A DNA stretch of 64,000 nucleotides from Coriaria nepalensis (taxonomy: Eukaryota > Streptophyta > Magnoliopsida > Cucurbitales > Coriariaceae): assembly GCA_027186245.1 (NCBI GenBank), contig CP114486.1, forward strand, positions 10,182,501-10,246,500, in the 5' to 3' direction. The position numbers and the translations under genes are program-made. Below the pieces are notes generated by a model. That model was not told where the DNA came from. It worked only from the letters and a program-made list of their open reading frames with translations, and did no database searches. This document shows, piece after piece, positions 60,801-64,000 of this stretch. How positions within the stretch are numbered: position 1 is the stretch's first letter; every line of letters starts with the position of its first letter.

Positions 60801-61215
60801 GGGAAAGAAATAATCAAAAGACCAGGGCAATGATTCGCATCAAAAGCCGTCACAGTGAAAGCTCCATCAACATCATCGATCACCACAGATTGCGCTACTT
60901 CGATACCAACAAACAACGATTCACTAAGCTGGAAAAATCGAAACAGAAAAAATTAGACAGATTCATCTCGAACAACATTTTCCAAAAGAAGGAAAAAAAA
61001 AAGCTTGATCCGCAAAAGACAAAAACCTGAGGATATTGCTGAAGAACTAGGGTTTTAGTGAAATTCGCACAATAAATCGGATAGGAAGCATGAGCAGAGA
61101 TCCCAGACGTGTGATCCTTGTGAGCATGAGTCAGGAATTGATACCTTTTCTTCCTCGATGACGGCGACCATGTATCCACTACAAACGGAAGGCCTTTCGG
61201 CATTTCTATCGGCAT
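57885..61215 (-). CDS. 5' exonuclease Apollo/SNM1B-like beta-CASP nuclease
   Basis: Four exons on the minus strand: 61215-61027, 60928-60823, 59909-59698 and 59033-57885, with GT-AG borders and consistent phases, giving 551 residues. Metallo-beta-lactamase fold, DNA-processing (SNM1/Artemis) branch, closest to plant Apollo (Arabidopsis AT1G27410). Motifs in order: motif 1 D in VVDTW (14), metal site HAHKDH (30-35), HTGDCR near 120, LDCTFG near 152, then beta-CASP with a Ser/His block CYSIHSSKEELEW and VVSTSP, whose Val is typical of DNA-directed members. Known relatives trim 5' ends and process crosslinks or telomeres; the same role is inferred. The C-terminal 180 residues are low in conserved features, mostly charged, ending KSVKRRFEF. 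The start MPIEMPKGLPFVVDTW agrees with the family. Nothing appears broken. Confidence 0.92.
60252..60316. repeat. 33-bp direct repeat in Apollo intron
   Basis: TTCATCTyTTAGCATATAAT followed by AAGTGCTATAAA occurs at 60252 and again at 60285. It is a simple tandem duplication within the second intron. Confidence 0.8.
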
Positions 61216-62949
61216 CTTCGAATTCCTACGACGGAATTCGGAATCGGAGATGAAAATAGAGATTGAAGTTGAAAATCTAAAAGAAGGGGAGAAGAAAAAT
61301 GTATAGAAAAATTTATAATCGAAGGTTTTCTTTGTTTATTTTCTCTCAGGCTTGTCACGGAAGGAAAAGGGGAGGGAAAACTTCTTTGGGTAAAAATGGT
61401 TTTTCCCCATTTTATACCCGTTTTTTCTTAATTAATCAGTCTATCAGTTATTAACTTCTAAATATGACTCAAATTGAGAACTAACTTATCGCTACAGAAT
61501 GGCCCCGGAGAAAAAGCTCATAAATTTTAAATTAATCTTATCCCGGTACTCAATACCAAGAACAGTACCTATAGACTCATATCTACCAAAAATCAGTATC
61601 GGTACCGAACTCTTGTCGGGTCGGGAATTTGATCCACCCCTACTCATTCCAATATCATAATTCTTCCAAGTTGAATAAAAATTCAGAAAGAAGTTTGAAT
61701 TTGATCATTATTAAAGACCACATGTCCATTTACAATTACTCAAAAGTTGTATTGATACAACAACATCAGCAAGAAATCCTTCATCTCTCCCATCCATACA
61801 GAGTTTTCTCCAACCTCGACCTTTTTATCCTCCTGCATAAACGATACTAATATACCTCTTTCTAATGCCTATATTTTCATACATTACTTCTTGGGATGAT
61901 GAAGAACGTCTTTTTTATAACTTTACACTTCTTTCTTACATTTATCTACATTTCTATCAATCGAGTCTTCTTCTGGGAGACCCACCGGGTGTTTGGGCTT
62001 TTAATACAGGTGACTTAATCCAAGGGTCGAGATTGAACGTCGCCATGTTTGGTCTCGTCATATACGATGAGAAGTTGTTTAAATCGTACCTACTTTGCCC
62101 TGTCAAGGTATTAGAATGAGGTGGAGTGGAGACGAAACAGCTGTTGTATGTGGGTCTGTGATTCTGTAATGGGCTCGAACATGGAGATACAGGCAAAGAG
62201 GTGATTGTTCTTACATTTTCTCTATATCGAAAAGGCCACGAATGAATTTGATATTATAAATGAGGACTGGGAAGACTACAAGTGTGAAAGAGAAAATGGA
62301 AGGGAAGGGTGTTAATGTAATCTACCTTGGGCTTATGAGTGCCTGGGAAGTCATGCTTAGCGGACTTGTCGGGTATTCTCTATCACATGTACTTGTACTT
62401 TTTCTTCTGGGGCAATGATCTAAGGTTAGCTGCACATAAAAGAAGTTGAGTAAGATTTCTAGCAATACTTGAGTTGAGTGCATCTATTTCAACATTTGTA
62501 TACACAATAGAAAGATGAACTTAACACCAATGTAAGAAGAGATGGTGGATCCCACAATTGGTAGAGGAGATCCGTTTACTGTTTATCTTGTTTGATCATG
62601 TGGCCTCACAACAAAAAATGTGTGGGTCCAAACAGAGTTTTAGACCCTAAATGAGGCTTTCAAACAGTGACCCAAATGCATGACCAGTGCACCGCATAAA
62701 TCCAAAGCAATCAATCCAAAGCAATCAATCAGAGATCTAAGAATATAGAATTATGGCTAATTTTTATTATGCGATAAAAAAAAACATATATTAGCCTACT
62801 ATTCAAGAATTAGACCGTCTCTCTCTAAGAGTTCTTACTCTCCAAAATTCCCAGTGCCCCCAACCTTAACCCTACTACTGCTTATTATCCTACTAGCAAT
62901 CAATTACTAAAATAGCCCCATAATAATAATACTAATAATAACAATACTA
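61216..62949. other. Apollo promoter and spacer
   Basis: 61216-61400 is the leader and promoter side of the Apollo-like gene. A 14-bp repeat (AATCCAAAGCAATC, twice) covers about 62699-62730. 62740-62940 has C-poor, microsatellite-like (ATA)n sequence and may belong to the downstream end of the Gypsy remnant. No gene is seen. Confidence 0.45.
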
Positions 62950-64000
62950 ATGACTATATTAGGTTTTATTTCGCCTAACATAGTTAGCCCCATTACTCCT
63001 CTCCTTACGAGACACCTTGTCCTCCGACTCTACTGTGTGATGAAATCCGGAAACTACTGTGTGATGAAAGAGAATTATGAGTACGCCGCCGCCTCCGACT
63101 CTAGTTTCGCTACATCTAATATCTGCGGAAACGAAATTGCCGCTAACTGGGGTCCTTCAACGTGCCTAGACAGCGCATCCGCCGCTTTATTTTCAAACCC
63201 CGGGTAGTACTGTATTTCAAAATCATAGCCTAACAGTTTGGACAGCCAACGTTGATGATCCTCCGCAACCATGAGTTGTTCCAATAGATATTTCAAGCTC
63301 CGATGATCCATGCGGATGATAAATCTCCGACCCAATAAATAAGGCCTCTTTTTTTGGATCGCAAACACAATGGCCATGAGCTCGCATTCATAGACGGACT
63401 TAAGACGGGCTCACGACGTCAAAACCTAGCTGAAATACGCGATCGTTCGCTAATTCTGCATGAGGACAGCCCCTAATCCGTAGCCTGAGGCATCGGTTTC
63501 CACTACAAAAGTCGCGGTGAAATCTAGCAAAGCGAGTACCGAAAAGCTAGTCATTGCCTGCTTTAATTCCTCGAAAGCTGCGGCCACCAATTCGCCCCAA
63601 TGGAAATTCTCTTATTTGAGTAGATCCGTTAAGGGCCACACTATCGTGCCATACCCTTTGACGAACTTTCGATAATATCCGGTCAAACCCAAAAATCCCC
63701 GCAATTCTTTCAATATCTTCGGTGCCAGCCAATCTAACATTGCCGACACCTTGGCTCGATCCGCCAAAACCCCCTCACCCAAAACAATGTGGCCAAAATA
63801 CTTAACACTAGGCTGCCCAAAAGTACATTTCTTCTCATTCGCATATAACTGTTGACCCCGTAATTCCGTCAACACGACCGTTAAATGGTCCAAGTGCTCC
63901 TTCGTAGAGCGGCTATAGATCAAGATGTCGTTAAAGAAAACGAGCACGAACTTTCTCAAGTAGGGTTGGAATACCTTATTCATGAGCGACTGAAACGTTG
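62950..64000 (-). pseudogene. Gypsy retrotransposon RT-RNase H remnant (runs off window)
   Basis: Minus strand, entering from beyond 64000. RT thumb side: [17 protein letters not shown] (about 63930), where the second-last box reads FFND instead of FFDD; then [29 protein letters not shown] (about 63690), a stop after PLTDLLK (63612), RNase H (VVETDASGYGLGAVL, about 63500) with further stops, then IIRMDHRSLKYLLEQ (about 63310), WLSKLLGYDFEIQYYPG and ADALSR (about 63170). Similarity fades near 63070. Integrase, which should follow in Gypsy order, is absent, so the copy is 3'-truncated. With a lost catalytic Asp and at least three stops it is inactive. Confidence 0.85.

Overview
This is nuclear DNA from a flowering plant, probably a dicot. 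The evidence is intron-containing genes with GT-AG borders, a nuclear photosystem I gene with a chloroplast transit peptide, AT-rich spacers and many LTR retrotransposons. The species cannot be told from the sequence alone. Host genes cover roughly a fifth of the window; most of the rest is transposable elements at different stages of decay.

Layout. 1-2.9 kb: AT-rich spacer. 3.06-4.03 and 12.74-13.71 kb (+): two near-identical single-exon multi-pass membrane protein genes, a tandem pair. They are pushed apart by a foldback-type repeat that was itself split by a Copia element (5455-10590) with unusual TA...TA LTR ends. 15.8-16.7 kb (-): psaN, three exons. 17.4-30.1 kb (-): a five-exon gene for a SWIM zinc-finger protein related to MULE transposases. 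Its second intron is about 10.15 kb and holds a Copia element (19222-28947) with a second Copia element (21723-26463) nested inside it. 30.6-48.5 kb: gene-free. It holds a 1.2 kb foldback element (about 32778-33995), an old minus-strand Copia element (34811-40950) with a MITE in one LTR, and shuffled gag, LTR and pol remnants (42.6-47.7 kb). 48.5-50.2 kb (-): PEN-2, a gamma-secretase subunit. 51.2-55.4 kb (-): a GONST1-type GDP-sugar transporter, 8 to 10 coding exons depending on the start. 57.9-61.2 kb (-): an Apollo/SNM1-type metallo-beta-lactamase nuclease, four exons. 62.95-64.0 kb (-): the 3' part of a broken Gypsy pol that runs off the window.

The host genes do unrelated jobs: photosynthesis, Golgi nucleotide-sugar import, intramembrane proteolysis, DNA end processing and a domesticated transposase. 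There is no operon-like logic and I see no new multi-gene system. The most unusual signals are structural: a 17-bp dyad that recurs at the centres of the foldback elements with paired changes in both arms; a non-TG/CA Copia element with a clean 5-bp target duplication; a nested retrotransposon stack inside the intron of a transposase-derived gene; and retroelement reading frames broken mainly by C:G to T:A-type nonsense changes.
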